DNA of 64,000 nucleotides from NCBI RefSeq assembly GCF_017565645.3, contig NZ_CP086136.1, forward strand, positions 2,773,501 through 2,837,500, in the 5' to 3' direction. A program made the position numbers and the translations under genes. Below the pieces are notes generated by a model. It did no database searches, was not told where the DNA came from, and saw only the letters and a program-made list of their open reading frames with translations. This DNA is from Bradyrhizobium barranii subsp. barranii. GTDB lineage: Bacteria; Pseudomonadota; Alphaproteobacteria; Rhizobiales; Xanthobacteraceae. Shown in pieces: positions 1 to 9,030 of the stretch (the first letter of the stretch is position 1; the number at the start of each line of letters is the position of its first letter).

Positions 1-1
1 C

Positions 2-1753
2 TTTCTGACCATGTCCAGCGCCGCCGCCATCGTTGCGGTGTCGTTCGCCGTCTCGGCGCCGGTCCGCGCCGCCGACGACGCCGCGATCCAGAAGTGGATT
101 GCGGAATTCCAGCCCTCGACGCTGTCGAAGGACGAGCAGAAGAAGGAGCTGGAGTGGTTCGCCAAGGCCGCCGAGCCCTTCAAGGGCATGGAGATCAACG
201 TCGTCTCCGAGACCATTGCGACCCACGAATACGAGTCGCAGACGCTGGCAAAGGCGTTCTCCGAGCTCACCGGCATCAAGCTCAAGCACGACATCATCCA
301 GGAAGGTGACGTCGTCGAGAAGCTGCAGACGCAGATGCAGTCCGGCAAGAACGTCTATGACGGCTGGATCAACGATTCCGATCTGATCGGCACGCACTTC
401 CGCTACGGCCAGACCATCGCACTGTCGGATTACATGACCGGCGAGGGCAAGGACGTCACCGATCCCCAGCTCGACGTCAACGACTTCATCGGCAAGTCGT
501 TCGGCACCGCGCCAGACGGCAAGCTCTATCAGCTGCCCGACCAGCAGTTCGCGAACCTCTATTGGTTCCGCTACGACTGGTTCACCAACCCGGACTACAA
601 GGCCAAGTTCAAGGCCAAGTATGGCTACGAGCTCGGCGTGCCCGTGAACTGGTCCGCGTATGAAGACATCGCCGAGTTCTTCACCAACGACATCAAGGAG
701 ATCAACGGCGTCAAGGTCTACGGCCATATGGACTATGGCAAGAAGGATCCCTCGCTCGGATGGCGTTTCACCGACGCCTGGCTGTCGATGGCCGGCAACG
801 GTGACAAGGGCATTCCGAACGGTCTGCCGGTCGACGAATGGGGCATCCGCATGGAAGGCTGCCGTCCGGTCGGCTCCTCGGTCGATCGCGGTGGCGACAC
901 CAACGGTCCGGCCGCGGTCTACTCGATCACGAAGTATCTGGAGTGGATGAAGAAGTATGCCCCGCCGCAGGCTCAGGGCATGACCTTCTCCGAATCCGGT
1001 CCCGTGCCGGCGCAGGGCAACATCGCCCAGCAGATGTTCTGGTACACCGCCTTCACCGCCGACATGGTGAAGCCCGGCATCGCCGTGATGAACGCGGACG
1101 GTACGCCGAAGTGGCGTATGGCTCCGTCGCCGCACGGCTCGTACTGGAAGGAAGGCATGAAGCTCGGCTACCAGGACGCCGGCTCGCTCACGCTGTTGAA
1201 GTCGACCCCGGCTGACCGCCGCAAGGCGGCCTGGCTCTATCTCCAGTTCATCGTTTCCAAGACGGTGTCGCTGAAGAAGAGCCATGTCGGTCTCACCTTC
1301 ATTCGTGAATCCGACATCTGGGACAAGTCGTTCACCGAGCGTGCGCCGAAGCTCGGCGGCCTGATCGAGTTCTACCGCTCGCCCGCGCGCGTGCAGTGGA
1401 CCCCGACCGGCAACAACGTGCCTGACTATCCGAAGCTCGCGCAGCTCTGGTGGCAGAACATCGGCGATGCGTCGTCCGGTGCGAAGACGCCGCAAGCCGC
1501 GATGGATGCACTCGCGGCTGCTCAGGACTCCGTCATGGAGCGCCTCGAGAAGTCCGGCGTGCAGGGCGCCTGCGGTCCGAAGCTGCACAAGAAGGAGACC
1601 GCCGAGTACTGGTACGCCAAGGCCCAGAAGGACGGCACCATCGCGCCGCAGCGCAAGCTCGCCAACGAGAAGCCGAAGGGTGAGACGGTCGACTACGACA
1701 CGCTGATCAAGTCGTGGCCGGCGTCCCCGCCCAAGCGCGCGGAAGCGAAGTAA
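2..1753 (+). CDS. glpV: Glycerol-type ABC transporter substrate-binding protein, 5' end outside window
   Basis: Periplasmic solute-binding component of a carbohydrate ABC importer; it resembles the rhizobial glycerol-binding protein GlpV, whose partners (GlpS, T, P, Q) should lie upstream of the window. The frame is open from base 2 (residues FLT precede the first Met at 11), so the true start and the first part of the signal peptide are probably missing; what remains is a hydrophobic stretch ending in an AxA-type cleavage site near PVRAA. Recognisable blocks include FQPSTLSKD, GKLYQLPDQQFANLYWFR, VPVNWSAYEDIAEFF and KKSHVGLTFIRES. The visible length, about 583 residues, fits this unusually large binding-protein family. 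A terminator follows directly, so it is the last gene of its operon. Glycerol as substrate is inferred from family resemblance. Confidence 0.8.
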   Translation, partial: FLTMSSAAAIVAVSFAVSAPVRAADDAAIQKWIAEFQPSTLSKDEQKKELEWFAKAAEPFKGMEINVVSETIATHEYESQTLAKAFSELTGIKLKHDIIQEGDVVEKLQTQMQSGKNVYDGWINDSDLIGTHFRYGQTIALSDYMTGEGKDVTDPQLDVNDFIGKSFGTAPDGKLYQLPDQQFANLYWFRYDWFTNPDYKAKFKAKYGYELGVPVNWSAYEDIAEFFTNDIKEINGVKVYGHMDYGKKDPSLGWRFTDAWLSMAGNGDKGIPNGLPVDEWGIRMEGCRPVGSSVDRGGDTNGPAAVYSITKYLEWMKKYAPPQAQGMTFSESGPVPAQGNIAQQMFWYTAFTADMVKPGIAVMNADGTPKWRMAPSPHGSYWKEGMKLGYQDAGSLTLLKSTPADRRKAAWLYLQFIVSKTVSLKKSHVGLTFIRESDIWDKSFTERAPKLGGLIEFYRSPARVQWTPTGNNVPDYPKLAQLWWQNIGDASSGAKTPQAAMDALAAAQDSVMERLEKSGVQGACGPKLHKKETAEYWYAKAQKDGTIAPQRKLANEKPKGETVDYDTLIKSWPASPPKRAEAK

Positions 1754-1777
1754 GCGGCGCGTAGCGTCATCAACACG

Positions 1778-1806
1778 AAAGGCCGGGAGCGATCCCGGCC
1801 TTTTTC
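1778..1806 (+). terminator. Rho-independent terminator after glpV
   Basis: A perfect 8-bp stem (GGCCGGGA at 1781-1788, TCCCGGCC at 1793-1800) with a GCGA loop is preceded by AAA and followed by a T-rich run. It lies 25 bases past the glpV stop. Confidence 0.9.
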
Positions 1807-1835
1807 TTTTGGTGAGTTAGGCGCTGTCCCCGCAT

Positions 1836-1952
1836 CGTCATTGCGAGCGCAGCGAAGCAATCCAGAGTCTTTCCACGGAGGCAGTCTGGATTGCTTCGTC
1901 GCTACAGTGCAAAATTGCTTTGCAATTTTGTCACGAGCTCCTCGCAATGACG
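1836..1952. repeat. Dispersed palindromic intergenic repeat, copy 1
   Basis: The element starts CGTCATTGCGAGCGCAGCGA and ends with the inverted CTCGCAATGACG; internal arms (GCAATCCAGA, TCTGGATTGC) form a second inverted repeat. A second copy with the same ends is at 13822-13938. It sits between convergent genes. Such elements are typical of Bradyrhizobium intergenic DNA. Confidence 0.85.
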
Positions 1953-1975
1953 GAGGATGGAGCGACGGCGCAGCC

Positions 1976-3076
1976 TTACTCCGCCGGCTCGGCCGCGAGC
2001 GTCGGGTAATCCGTGTAGCCCTTGGCGCCACCGCCGTAGAACGTGTTCTTGTCCCAATCGTTCAGCGCCGCGCCCGTCTTCAGCCGCTCGACGAGGTCGG
2101 GGTTGGAGATGAACGGCTTGCCGAAGGCAATGAGATCGGCCGCGTTCGCGTCCAGCACCTTGGTGGCGAGATCGAAGTCGTAGCCGTTGTTGGCGATGTA
2201 GGCGCCGGTGAAGCGCTTGCGCAGGCCCGCATAGTCGAACGGGGCGATGTCGCGCGGGCCGCCGGTGGCGCCTTCGACCACGTGCAGATAGACCAGCTTG
2301 AGTGCGTTGAGACCGTCGACGATGTGATCGAACAAGGCCTGCGGATTGGAGTCGGAGAGGTCGTTGGCCGGCGTCACCGGCGAGATGCGGATGCCGGTGC
2401 GGACGGCGCCGGCCTCGGCGGCAACAGCCTTGGAGACCTCGAGCATCAGCCGCGCGCGGTTTTCGATGGAGCCGCCGTAAGCATCGGTGCGCTTGTTGGC
2501 GCCGTCCCTCGCGAACTGGTCGAGCAGATAGCCGTTGGCGCCGTGGATCTCGACGCCGTCGAAACCGGCCTCGAGCGCATTCTTCGTGGCGCGCTTGAAG
2601 TCGTCGATGATGCCGGGAATTTCGGAGAGCTCGAGCGCGCGGGGTTCGGAGACGTCGGCGAAAGTGCCGTTGACGAAGGTCTTGCCCTTGGCGCGGATCG
2701 CGCTCGGCGCCACCGGGGCTGCGCCATTGGCCTGGAGATCGACATGCGAGATGCGGCCGACATGCCAGAGCTGGATGAAGATCTTGCCGTCGCGCTCATG
2801 CACGCGGTCGGTGACCTTACGCCAGCCGGTGACCTGGTCCTTGCTGTAGATGCCGGGCGTGTCCTGGTAGCCCTGGCCCTGCTGTGAGATCTGGCTCGCT
2901 TCGGTGACCAGGAGACCTGCGGAGGCGCGCTGGCCGTAATAATCGGCAGCAAGCGGGCTCGGCACGAACGTGCCGGGCGCGGCGCGGTTGCGCGTCAGCG
3001 GCGCCATCACGAGGCGGTTTGCCAGCGTGATCGGGCCGAGCTTGTAGGTCTCTAGCAATTTGGTCGGGCGGCTCAT
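1976..3076 (-). CDS. Old yellow enzyme family NADH:flavin oxidoreductase / alkene reductase
   Basis: A cytosolic FMN-dependent ene-reductase of the NemA/XenA-like type that reduces activated C=C bonds or nitro-esters with NAD(P)H. The 366-residue product starts MSRPTKLLETYKLG and has the single TIM-barrel layout of the family. The substrate-binding His and Asn are visible in EIHGANGYLLDQF, and the FMN-phosphate end is marked by LIAFGKPFISNPDL. The ATG at 3076 is preferred to an upstream start because GGAAG lies 8 bases before it. It is a single gene between a dispersed repeat and a DUF1993 gene on the same strand. The physiological substrate cannot be read from sequence. Confidence 0.9.
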   Translation of the reverse strand: MSRPTKLLETYKLGPITLANRLVMAPLTRNRAAPGTFVPSPLAADYYGQRASAGLLVTEASQISQQGQGYQDTPGIYSKDQVTGWRKVTDRVHERDGKIFIQLWHVGRISHVDLQANGAAPVAPSAIRAKGKTFVNGTFADVSEPRALELSEIPGIIDDFKRATKNALEAGFDGVEIHGANGYLLDQFARDGANKRTDAYGGSIENRARLMLEVSKAVAAEAGAVRTGIRISPVTPANDLSDSNPQALFDHIVDGLNALKLVYLHVVEGATGGPRDIAPFDYAGLRKRFTGAYIANNGYDFDLATKVLDANAADLIAFGKPFISNPDLVERLKTGAALNDWDKNTFYGGGAKGYTDYPTLAAEPAE

Positions 3077-3249
3077 GGGAATGCTTCCAGGCGGTGACAG
3101 ATCACGAACACTTGTGCATCGCGACAATCAGCGCAAGGGAGGAGCCATACGGAAAGTGCAGGCGAGCTACGCGGCTTGGTCCGCGTAGCATGATTCATGT
3201 GCGATCCCGGCCATGACAGCGGATTTGCGCTGCCACGGCCCGCGATCTC

Positions 3250-3753
3250 TCAGTTCGCGCCGAGGAAATCGCGCTTGCCGATCTCGACGCCGTTGTGACG
3301 CATGATGCCGTGAGCGGTGGTGGCGTGGAAATAGAAGTTCGGCAGCGAGACCCCGCTGAAGAACTGCTGGCCCTTGAGCGTCATGGTCCGGTCCGGGCCC
3401 GCCGGGAAGGTCACGTCCTTGGTGTCGGCGCCTTCGAACTGCTCCGGCTTGTACGATTTCACGTAGTCGATCGTCTTGGCGAGCCGCTGCTTCAGCTCCT
3501 CAAACGTCTTTTCCGTGTCGGGCATCGAAGGCACCTCGCTATGGGTCAGCCTGGCGCAGCCCTTGGCGGCGAAATCGCTGGCGAGCTGGATCTGCTTCGA
3601 CAGCGGCAGCATGTCCGGGAAGAGGCGCGAGCCGAGCAGGACGCCCGGGTCGATCTTTTTGGCCGCGCAATGCGCCTCGGCTTTCGTGAGCAGACCGGTC
3701 AGGCTGTTCAGCATTTGCAAGTACGCGGGGACGACGGCGTCGTGGAAGGACAT
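3250..3753 (-). CDS. DUF1993 family protein
   Basis: A 167-residue protein beginning MSFHDAVVPAYLQMLNSL and carrying the DUF1993 pattern: an N-terminal helix with AYLQML, the SRLFPDMLPL block near residue 45, and a C-terminal PNFYFHATTAHGIMRHNGV stretch. The family is distantly related to DinB-like four-helix proteins, and conserved His residues near the C-terminus may bind a metal. No function is established. It lies on the same strand as the ene-reductase gene, separated by about 170 bases without a clear terminator, so co-transcription is possible but unproven. Confidence 0.85.
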   Translation of the reverse strand: MSFHDAVVPAYLQMLNSLTGLLTKAEAHCAAKKIDPGVLLGSRLFPDMLPLSKQIQLASDFAAKGCARLTHSEVPSMPDTEKTFEELKQRLAKTIDYVKSYKPEQFEGADTKDVTFPAGPDRTMTLKGQQFFSGVSLPNFYFHATTAHGIMRHNGVEIGKRDFLGAN

Positions 3754-3860
3754 GTGATGCTCGCTTGTGAATGGAAAATCTCAGGAGAAACCTGAGCCAC
3801 TCACATGGGAGCATCACGGAAAATTACAATCGCGAGAGCGGCTTGTGCGGTGCGAAAATT

Positions 3861-5162
3861 CTACCGGATCATCCCCGCCGGCTGCGCCTGGGCCGTGCCG
3901 CCGCGCATCCGCACGAGCAGCTCGGCGGTCGGCCAGGAATCGGCGGGCAGGCCGTATTTGATCTGCATCGCCTTCACGGCGGCGCGGCTCTGCTGGCCCA
4001 GCACGCCATCGACCTTGCCGACATTGAAGCCGGCCTGGACCAGGAGCTGCTGCAATTGCTTGAGCTCGTTGAACGGCAGTTGCGCGACCGGTTGGGCCGG
4101 CTTGCGCATCGGAGCCGCACCGGCGATGCGCGTGGCGAGATAACCCGCGGTGGTCGAATAGATCAGCGAATTATTCCACTCGGTGTAAGCCGCGAAATTC
4201 GCATACGCCATGAAGGCCGGACCAAAGCGTCCCATCGGCAACAGCACGGACGCCGCGAGATTGTCGTTCGGCAGCGGCCGGCCGTCGGGATAGGTGACCC
4301 CCAACTGCGCCCATTTCGAGCGCGGCTGCTGCACGGTGAGGTCGGTCTGATCCCAGGGCAGGTTCTGCGGCACCTTGATCTCTTCGAGCCACGGCTCGCC
4401 GCGCCGCCACTTCAATCCGTTGGCGATGTAGTTCGCGGTCGAGCCGATCACGTCGTCCTCGCTGCGCAAGAGATCGCGCCGTCCATCGCCGTCATAGTCG
4501 ACGGCGTAGTTGACGTAATGCACGGGCAGGAATTGCGTCTGCCCGAGCTCGCCGGCCCAGGAGCCGACCATCTCGTCGGGTGTGAGATCGCCACGGTCGA
4601 TGATCTTCAGCGCGGCGATGGTCTCGTTCACGAACATCTCCGAGCGGCGGCAGTCATAGGCCAGCGACACCAACGATTTCAGCGTCGGCAGATTGCCCAT
4701 GTTGACGCCGAAATCGCTCTCGAGGCCCCAGAACGCGGCGATCACCGCCGGCGGCACGCCGTATTCCTTTTCGGCGCGCGCGAACGCAGCCGCGTGGCTC
4801 TTGATGTGCTGCTGGCCGTTCTGCATGCGATAGGGCGCGGCCATGCGGCCGGCAAATTCGGTGAAGAGCTGGCCGAACACGCGCTGGCCGCGGTCGCGAT
4901 TGACGATGCCCTGATCGTAGACGAGGTAGGGCGAGGCTTCCGATATCGTCCGCTGCGACACGCCGGCGGTAACGGCCTGCTTTTTCACGTCGGCCAGGAA
5001 GCGATCGAAGCTCGCGCCATTGTGGCACGAGGCCGCGCGCGGCGACGGGGTTGTGGCTTTGGGCGCGATGGGCTTGGCGGGTGGTGGCGCGAACTGGGCG
5101 GAGGCGGGGAGGGCGAAGGCGAGCAGAGCGGCGGCCGCGATCGCAAATCGGGTCTGGAGCAT
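3861..5162 (-). CDS. Lytic murein transglycosylase, MltB-like, with peptidoglycan-binding domain
   Basis: A periplasmic or lipoprotein-like muramidase that cleaves the MurNAc-GlcNAc bond non-hydrolytically. Of 433 residues, about 1-22 form a signal peptide (LAFALPASAQF). Residues about 50-345 form the SLT_2 domain, with the catalytic Glu in AAFWGLESDFGVNMG and the substrate-groove block GSWAGELGQTQFLPVHY. Residues about 370-425 form a PG_binding_1 domain (LQQLLVQAGFNVGKVDGVLG). A Pro/Ala/Lys-rich linker follows the signal sequence. Length and domain order match alphaproteobacterial MltB homologues. It is transcribed away from htpX, and a dispersed repeat separates the two. Confidence 0.93.
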   Translation of the reverse strand: MLQTRFAIAAAALLAFALPASAQFAPPPAKPIAPKATTPSPRAASCHNGASFDRFLADVKKQAVTAGVSQRTISEASPYLVYDQGIVNRDRGQRVFGQLFTEFAGRMAAPYRMQNGQQHIKSHAAAFARAEKEYGVPPAVIAAFWGLESDFGVNMGNLPTLKSLVSLAYDCRRSEMFVNETIAALKIIDRGDLTPDEMVGSWAGELGQTQFLPVHYVNYAVDYDGDGRRDLLRSEDDVIGSTANYIANGLKWRRGEPWLEEIKVPQNLPWDQTDLTVQQPRSKWAQLGVTYPDGRPLPNDNLAASVLLPMGRFGPAFMAYANFAAYTEWNNSLIYSTTAGYLATRIAGAAPMRKPAQPVAQLPFNELKQLQQLLVQAGFNVGKVDGVLGQQSRAAVKAMQIKYGLPADSWPTAELLVRMRGGTAQAQPAGMIR

Positions 5163-5240
5163 GAGGTTTCCGGCGGGGAGAAGGGCGCGTGTGGAATCTT
5201 GCTAAAGCTTAAGTGAATTGAGCGCCTCAAACCATCCCTT

Positions 5241-5370
5241 CGTCATGGCCGGGCTTGTCCCGGCCATCCACGCCTTTCGGGCCTTGTGTAGAGGAAGAAC
5301 GTGGATGCCCGGGCCTTCGCCGCGCCGAAGCGGCTTCGGCCGCGCAGGCGGGACAAGCCCGGGCATGACG
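5241..5370. repeat. Dispersed palindromic repeat (CGTCATGGCCGGGCTTGTCCC type)
   Basis: The left end CGTCATGGCCGGGCTTGTCC pairs with the right end GGGACAAGCCCGGGCATGACG, giving a long imperfect hairpin; an inner GCCGAAGCGGCTTCGGC palindrome is nested inside. It lies in the divergent region between the transglycosylase and htpX genes. The general design resembles the elements at 9355 and 1836 with a different sequence family. Confidence 0.75.
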
Positions 5371-5496
5371 GAAATGCAATGTTGGGCATAGCCGCGGCCC
5401 CGCGACGCACCTTGAAACCTTGCACCCGGGCCGGGGTCATCCCTACCTGAATAGCGCCGGCCGATGGCTCGCCCGCGGCCGCCCTGGGAGACGGCC

Positions 5497-6453
5497 ATGA
5501 ACTATCTTCGCACCGCAATGCTGCTCGCCGGCCTCACCGCCCTGTTCATGGGCGTCGGCTATCTGATCGGCGGCGCCACCGGCGCCATGATCGCGCTCGT
5601 CATTGCCGCCGCGACCAATCTCTTCACCTACTGGAACTCCGACCGCATGGTGCTCCGCATGTACGGCGCCCATGAGGTCGACCGCGCCAGCGCGCCGGAG
5701 CTGGTCGGGCTCGTCGCCGAGCTTGCGGGCCGCGCCTCGCTGCCGATGCCGCGTGTGTTCGTGATGGACGAGGCTCAGCCCAACGCGTTCGCGACCGGGC
5801 GCAACCCGCAGAATGCCGCGGTCGCCGTCACCACCGGCCTTGTGCATCAGCTCAGCCGCGAGGAACTTGCCGGCGTGATCGCGCACGAGCTCGCACATAT
5901 CAAGCATCACGACACGCTGCTGATGACTGTTACCGCGACCATTGCCGGCGCGATCTCGATGCTGGCGCAGTTCGGCATGTTCTTCGGTGGCCATCGCGAC
6001 AACAACGGCCCCGGCATCGTCGGCTCGATCCTGATGATGATCCTCGCCCCGATCGGCGCCATGCTGGTGCAGATGGCGATCAGCCGTACCCGCGAATATG
6101 CCGCGGACAATCTCGGCGCGCGCATTGCGGGCCAGCCGATGTGGCTGGCGTCGGCGCTGCTGAAGATCGAAGGCGCCGCGCATCAGGTCCCGAACTACGA
6201 TGCCGAGAGAAACCCTGCGACCGCGCACATGTTCATCATCAACCCGCTGTCGGGCCATGGTGTGGACAATCTGTTCGCCACCCATCCTTCGACGCAGAAC
6301 CGTATCGCGGCGCTCCAGCAGCTCGCGGCCGAGCTCGGCGCGCAGGCATCTCCGTCGGTCGGTGCCAACGAAAACTATCCGCCGCGGAGCCCGTGGGGGC
6401 AGTCGTCCTCACGCGGCCCTTCACCTGGTCCTTCCCGTGGCCCTTGGGGCTGA
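5497..6453 (+). CDS. htpX: Zinc metalloprotease HtpX (M48), membrane-bound
   Basis: An inner-membrane zinc endoprotease that degrades misfolded membrane proteins. The product has 318 residues. Two N-terminal membrane segments (about 5-25 and 27-45) are followed by the catalytic [10 protein letters not shown] motif near residue 130, which contains the zinc-binding HEXXH. Two further hydrophobic segments (about 145-165 and 180-200) follow, then [14 protein letters not shown] with the third-ligand Glu. The C-terminal tail is low-complexity Ser/Pro/Gly ([16 protein letters not shown]). The ATG at 5497 is chosen over 5464 because GGGAG lies 6 bases upstream and MNYLRTAM is the usual N-terminus. 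A second M48 gene is at 62269-63472. Confidence 0.95.
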   Translation: MNYLRTAMLLAGLTALFMGVGYLIGGATGAMIALVIAAATNLFTYWNSDRMVLRMYGAHEVDRASAPELVGLVAELAGRASLPMPRVFVMDEAQPNAFATGRNPQNAAVAVTTGLVHQLSREELAGVIAHELAHIKHHDTLLMTVTATIAGAISMLAQFGMFFGGHRDNNGPGIVGSILMMILAPIGAMLVQMAISRTREYAADNLGARIAGQPMWLASALLKIEGAAHQVPNYDAERNPATAHMFIINPLSGHGVDNLFATHPSTQNRIAALQQLAAELGAQASPSVGANENYPPRSPWGQSSSRGPSPGPSRGPWG

Positions 6454-6602
6454 TGCGGAACCGGCCGGAATCGCGCCCGGCTTTGTGACCAGCTTTTGTG
6501 ACCTGGCGCACACAGGATGGTCCCGGCCGGTGTTAACACCATGGCGAGACTGTTCCTTCGAAAGGGGATGCGTGGCCGGTCCTCTGCCTGCCACGGTCGA
6601 AG

Positions 6603-7244
6603 ATGACCAAAGCTGCGGTACCATTGTTGATCGTCCTGGGCGTGCTCATTGGCCTGTCCACGCACACGGTCGTCAATTGCGGGGACGAGGACGAGCCCGA
6701 CATCTGCTCGGCGGTGATCGGATTCTCGCCGCTGCGGGGATCGCTGATCGCGTTCGCATATGAAGGGCGCGGACGGATCGCGTTGCGCCACGGCGACTGG
6801 CGGCGGGCGATCGCGGATTTCGACGAGGCCATCCACCTCAATCCCAACCGCGCCTCGCTGTATCGCGACCGGGCGCAGGCGCGCCGGCAGAACGGCGACC
6901 TGGAGCTTGCCATCGAGGATTACGACGAGGCGATCGCACATGATCCCAGGCACGCCGCGCCCTATCACCAGCGCGGTCTCGCGCTCGCCGCCACCGGCGA
7001 TCTCGATCGCGCCATCCTGAGCTACAACACGGCGGTCCGTCTCGACCCGTCGGATGCGCAGGCCCGCCTCGACCGCGGCCTTGCATTCCTCGCCCGCGGC
7101 CAGGCCGACGACGCACGCGCCGATTTCGAAGCGGCTCTCGCGCTGCCGGCCGGCAAGGACGGCCGCACCCGCGACGCAGCCCGCGCCAAGCTCGCCGAGC
7201 TCGCGAGCGCCGAGCCGAACCAGGCGCCCGCGCCGAGGCGGTAG
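6603..7244 (+). CDS. Membrane-anchored tetratricopeptide repeat protein
   Basis: A 213-residue protein with a short N-terminal hydrophobic segment (about 4-20, signal anchor or signal peptide) followed by about four TPR units. These are visible as repeated 34-residue blocks: GRGRIALRHGDWRRAIADFD, YRDRAQARRQNGDLELAIED, YHQRGLALAATGDLDRAILS and LDRGLAFLARGQADDARADF. A conserved Cys pair (VNCGDEDEPDIC) lies just after the membrane segment and could form a disulfide if periplasmic. TPRs mediate protein-protein contacts; the partner is unknown. No operon partner is evident: htpX lies 149 bases upstream on the same strand. Confidence 0.85.
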   Translation: MTKAAVPLLIVLGVLIGLSTHTVVNCGDEDEPDICSAVIGFSPLRGSLIAFAYEGRGRIALRHGDWRRAIADFDEAIHLNPNRASLYRDRAQARRQNGDLELAIEDYDEAIAHDPRHAAPYHQRGLALAATGDLDRAILSYNTAVRLDPSDAQARLDRGLAFLARGQADDARADFEAALALPAGKDGRTRDAARAKLAELASAEPNQAPAPRR

Positions 7245-7273
7245 AGATATCTAGAGCCGCATTCGCCGCTGCA

Positions 7274-7478
7274 ACCCTCTCCCCTTGCGGGAGAGGGTGG
7301 CTCGCCGCGATAGCGGCGAGACGGGTGAGGGGTATCTCTCCACGATTGATCCTCTCGCAGACGAGTACGCGGCTAGAACCCCTCATCCGGCGCCATAGCC
7401 GAAGCTTCGCTTCGGCGTTCTTAAGAACGGCGACCGAAGGCCGCCTATGCCACCTTCTCCCACAACAAGGGGAGAAGG
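7274..7478. repeat. Composite inverted-repeat element (CCCTCTCCCC type)
   Basis: Nested hairpins: ACCCTCTCCCCTTGCGGGAG with its complement inside the left half, GCCGCGATAGCGGC, GCCGAAGCTTCGCTTCGGC, and outer arms GGGTGAGGGGT / ACCCCTCAT. It ends CCTTCTCCC...GGGGAGAAGG. It fills the space between two convergent genes and could serve as a bidirectional terminator. Confidence 0.7.
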
Positions 7479-7492
7479 AAGAAAGTGCGCGC

Positions 7493-7837
7493 TTACTTCG
7501 CTTTCTTGGCTTTGGCCTTCTTCGCCTTTTTCACCGGCTTCTCCTTCGCCTTCTTCTCCACCTTCGCCGGGATCGGCGTGCTGGCGACGAGGCGCATCGA
7601 GCGGGCGTAGCTGTCGGCGACGTTGTCGGCGGACATCTGGAGGCGCTTGGCGGCGGCGGTGGCCTGCTCCATCGTGGCCTTGGCCATCATCTTGAAGCGG
7701 TCGCCGGTCTCCTTGCCCTTGGCCTTGGCCGCAAGGCCGTTGAAGCGATCCCGGCGCTCCTTGGCGCGGGTCAAAAGGCCCGTATGCAGCTGTCTGGCCA
7801 GTTGCCGGATCACGACATCCAGGTCGGCGTCCGCCAT
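7493..7837 (-). CDS. Small helical protein with a lysine/alanine-rich C-terminal tail
   Basis: A 114-residue product that I do not assign to a named family. Residues 1-80 look all-helical (LARQLHTGLLTRAKERRDRF, ATMEQATAAAKRLQMSADNV), and the last 27 residues are almost only Lys, Ala, Pro and Glu (KKAKEKPVKKAKKAKAKKAK), like the tails of histone H1-like or DNA-binding phasin-like proteins. Nucleic-acid or polyphosphate binding through the tail is an inference. It is transcribed alone toward a composite repeat element. The ATG at 7837 is preceded by GAGG about 11 bases away, a modest ribosome binding site. Confidence 0.7.
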   Translation of the reverse strand: MADADLDVVIRQLARQLHTGLLTRAKERRDRFNGLAAKAKGKETGDRFKMMAKATMEQATAAAKRLQMSADNVADSYARSMRLVASTPIPAKVEKKAKEKPVKKAKKAKAKKAK

Positions 7838-7946
7838 GTTGTTCTATCCTCTTAAAACGGTATCGATGCGGGCGGGACTATGCAGATCGGGCCCCGCCTT
7901 GGCAATTCCCGGCGGTGCGTCATCCGCAGCTTCCGGTTACCAAACC

Positions 7947-7975
7947 AAAAAAGCCGCGCATTTTTGCGCGGCTTT
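7947..7975 (-). terminator. Rho-independent terminator of the 8000-8806 gene
   Basis: A perfect 10-bp stem (AAGCCGCGCA at 7951-7960, TGCGCGGCTT at 7965-7974) with a TTTT loop. Read on the minus strand it ends in a T run made by the A-tract at 7947-7952. It lies about 25 bases after the stop codon of the gene at 8000. Confidence 0.9.
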
Positions 7976-7999
7976 CCGGGGTGGCTTGGCGCAGACGCC

Positions 8000-8806
8000 T
8001 TATTTCAGCGAGGCAACCGGTCCGCTCGCCGGTGCCGGATCGGGGTCGAAGCCGAACACGCCGACCAGATATTTGTAATAGTCCGGCATCTTCTCCTTGA
8101 GCGCCTCGCGCGACTTCGGGTCGTGGAATTCGCTCTTGCCGGCCAGGAAGATGCTGGCGGTCACGGCAAAGAATTCCATGGGATTCTTCATCGCATAGGA
8201 TTCCTTGGGTAACATATCCTTGGACTTGGCAAGGGCGTAATAGCCGATCACGCCCTTGTTGGCGTAGCCGTCCGGCAACAGCCGCGCGTGATAGGCGTGC
8301 AGCAGCTCGTGCAGCAGCACGGCTTCCTTCTCGTAGCGCATCATGTCCGGCCGCAGCATGATCACGCCGAGGCCCGAATCGACCGCGAGGTCGACGGCGT
8401 TCGGATTGGTCCAGCGCTGCTTGTCGGGGTCCCAGACCGTCAGCGTCCGGGGTGCGGTGCGCTGGATGTCCGGCGTGACCCGGCCGTAGCATGCGGTCGC
8501 GGCGCCTTCGTCGAGGCAGGCGAGCTCGCTCGCGACGATCGGAACGGTGTGGAAGAAGCGCAGCACGCGCGGCGACAGGCCGGAAGCTTCGACGACGTCG
8601 ATCTGCTGCTTCAGATTGTCGGTGAGCTTGTCGACGTCCTTGCGCTCGGAATTCTCCGTCAGGTCGAACATGTAGCCGCGGTAGCTCTGGAAGCCCGGCG
8701 GCAGCGCCTGCGCTGCCCCGGCCGACGCGTCGAGCGATCCGGCATGGGATGGATTGGCGAAGAGCGCGCCCACAACGGTCGCGGTCAGCAGCAGCGCAAC
8801 GCGCAT
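8000..8806 (-). CDS. Secreted protein with an HEXXH zinc-peptidase-like motif
   Basis: A 268-residue exported protein. Residues 1-22 form a signal peptide (LLLTATVVGALFANPSHA). Near residue 180 the sequence VLLHELLHAYHARL contains HELLH, an exact HEXXH zinc-binding helix; ENLYFAVT-type third-ligand helices are suggested downstream by NPMEFFAVTASIFL, in which a Glu could complete a gluzincin-like site. Cys residues in ELACLDEGAATACYG may form a disulfide. The ATG at 8806 has AGGGGG 6 bases upstream. A single gene with its own terminator. Family name unknown to me; peptidase activity is inferred only from the motif. Confidence 0.75.
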   Translation of the reverse strand: MRVALLLTATVVGALFANPSHAGSLDASAGAAQALPPGFQSYRGYMFDLTENSERKDVDKLTDNLKQQIDVVEASGLSPRVLRFFHTVPIVASELACLDEGAATACYGRVTPDIQRTAPRTLTVWDPDKQRWTNPNAVDLAVDSGLGVIMLRPDMMRYEKEAVLLHELLHAYHARLLPDGYANKGVIGYYALAKSKDMLPKESYAMKNPMEFFAVTASIFLAGKSEFHDPKSREALKEKMPDYYKYLVGVFGFDPDPAPASGPVASLK

Positions 8807-9030
8807 GATGAACCCCCTGATGTCACTTCACCCGGCAGAATAGGCCGTCGCCGTTTGCGAAAAGTGAGTGGGGCGAGACTAAGGCACCGATGTTGAGGCG
8901 TGCTTAACCGTTGGTTGCAGATCGCGGGAATGGATTAGTGCCGGGTTAACCAAGCGTGGATTGGTCGCGCGCTTCGGCGTAGGATCGAAGCCGGGCACAT
9001 GCCCGACAGCAATAGCCGGAGGAGGATGCC

